NCBI RefSeq assembly: GCF_052045245.1
Contig: NZ_JBQEON010000018.1
Location: 1-64,000, forward strand
Length of the DNA: 64,000 nt
Direction of reading: 5' to 3'
Origin: Burkholderia sp052045245
GTDB taxonomy: Bacteria > Pseudomonadota > Gammaproteobacteria > Burkholderiales > Burkholderiaceae
In this document: piece after piece, positions 63,966 through 64,000 of the stretch
How positions within the stretch are numbered: the stretch's first letter is position 1
How the letters are laid out: each line of letters begins with the position of its first letter
Notes under the pieces: generated by a model
The model's input: the letters and a program-made list of their open reading frames with translations, nothing else
Told to the model about the DNA's origin: nothing
Databases searched by the model: none
Translations under genes and position numbers: made by a program

Positions 63966-64000
63966 TCAGCGCAGCTGATTCACCAGCAACCCCATGATCT
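63966..64000 (-). CDS. C-terminal end of a gene running off the right edge
   Basis: The last 35 bases read on the minus strand as IMGLLVNQLR followed by TGA, and a strong terminator lies just beyond. This placement suggests the true end of a coding region, but ten residues do not identify it. Confidence 0.4.
   Translation of the reverse strand, partial: IMGLLVNQLR

Overview
The window is high-GC DNA (roughly two thirds G+C in coding regions) with the gene content and order of chromosome 1 of a Burkholderia cepacia complex species. The main pointers are a long second Hfq (Hfq2), a DUF2968 protein, the sucA-sucB-lpdA cluster, the rimP-nusA-infB-rbfA-truB cluster and a complete-looking Tad (Flp pilus) locus with collagen-like proteins beside it. 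The species assignment is inferred from recognised families and synteny; no search was run.

Layout: 1-3.7 kb holds a ribose-type sugar ABC importer (ATPase, permease, binding protein). 3.7-8.3 kb holds a SulP anion transporter, a ParB-like nuclease-fold protein, a GNAT acetyltransferase and an MFS carboxylate/sialate-type transporter. 8.5-12.6 kb is a lipid module: a PsrA-like TetR regulator with a PsrA-type operator in front of it, a leader of 49-bp tandem palindromic repeats, fadD, a DUF1571 exported protein and a small PXPV-type exported protein. 12.9-14.3 kb holds hfq2 and a DUF2968 protein.

14.3-27.2 kb, all on the minus strand, is the Tad system. Transcription order is flp, tadV/cpaA, tadE, rcpC/cpaB, rcpA/cpaC, tadZ/cpaE, tadA/cpaF, tadB, tadC, tadD, a DUF3613 gene, tadG and a sigma-54 activator (bEBP). 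A 668-bp AT-rich divergent intergenic region separates it from a plus-strand cluster (27.9-32.7 kb) of two paralogous Gly/Ser/Thr-rich lipoproteins and a TpsB/FhaC-type outer-membrane transporter. A textbook -24/-12 sigma-54 promoter precedes this cluster. The reading offered here is that the bEBP at the far end of the tad locus controls the surface-protein cluster, so pilus and surface layer form one adhesion island.

32.8-34 kb holds a DUF2147 protein and a solo transposase-domain gene. 34-41 kb holds zapE, lpdA, sucB and sucA (2-oxoglutarate dehydrogenase). 41.3-43.1 kb is typA. 43.4-48.4 kb is a MarR-OMF-EmrA-EmrB tripartite efflux operon. 48.5-54.9 kb is the translation/transcription cluster truB-rbfA-infB-nusA-rimP. 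55.3-58 kb is rluB and scpB. 58.3-64 kb is a less conserved stretch: a decayed aminotransferase, a LysR regulator, a second solo transposase-domain gene, small exported proteins, a YdcF-like protein, a possible small RNA and the very end of a further minus-strand gene. No rRNA, tRNA, CRISPR array, prophage or intact insertion sequence was seen.
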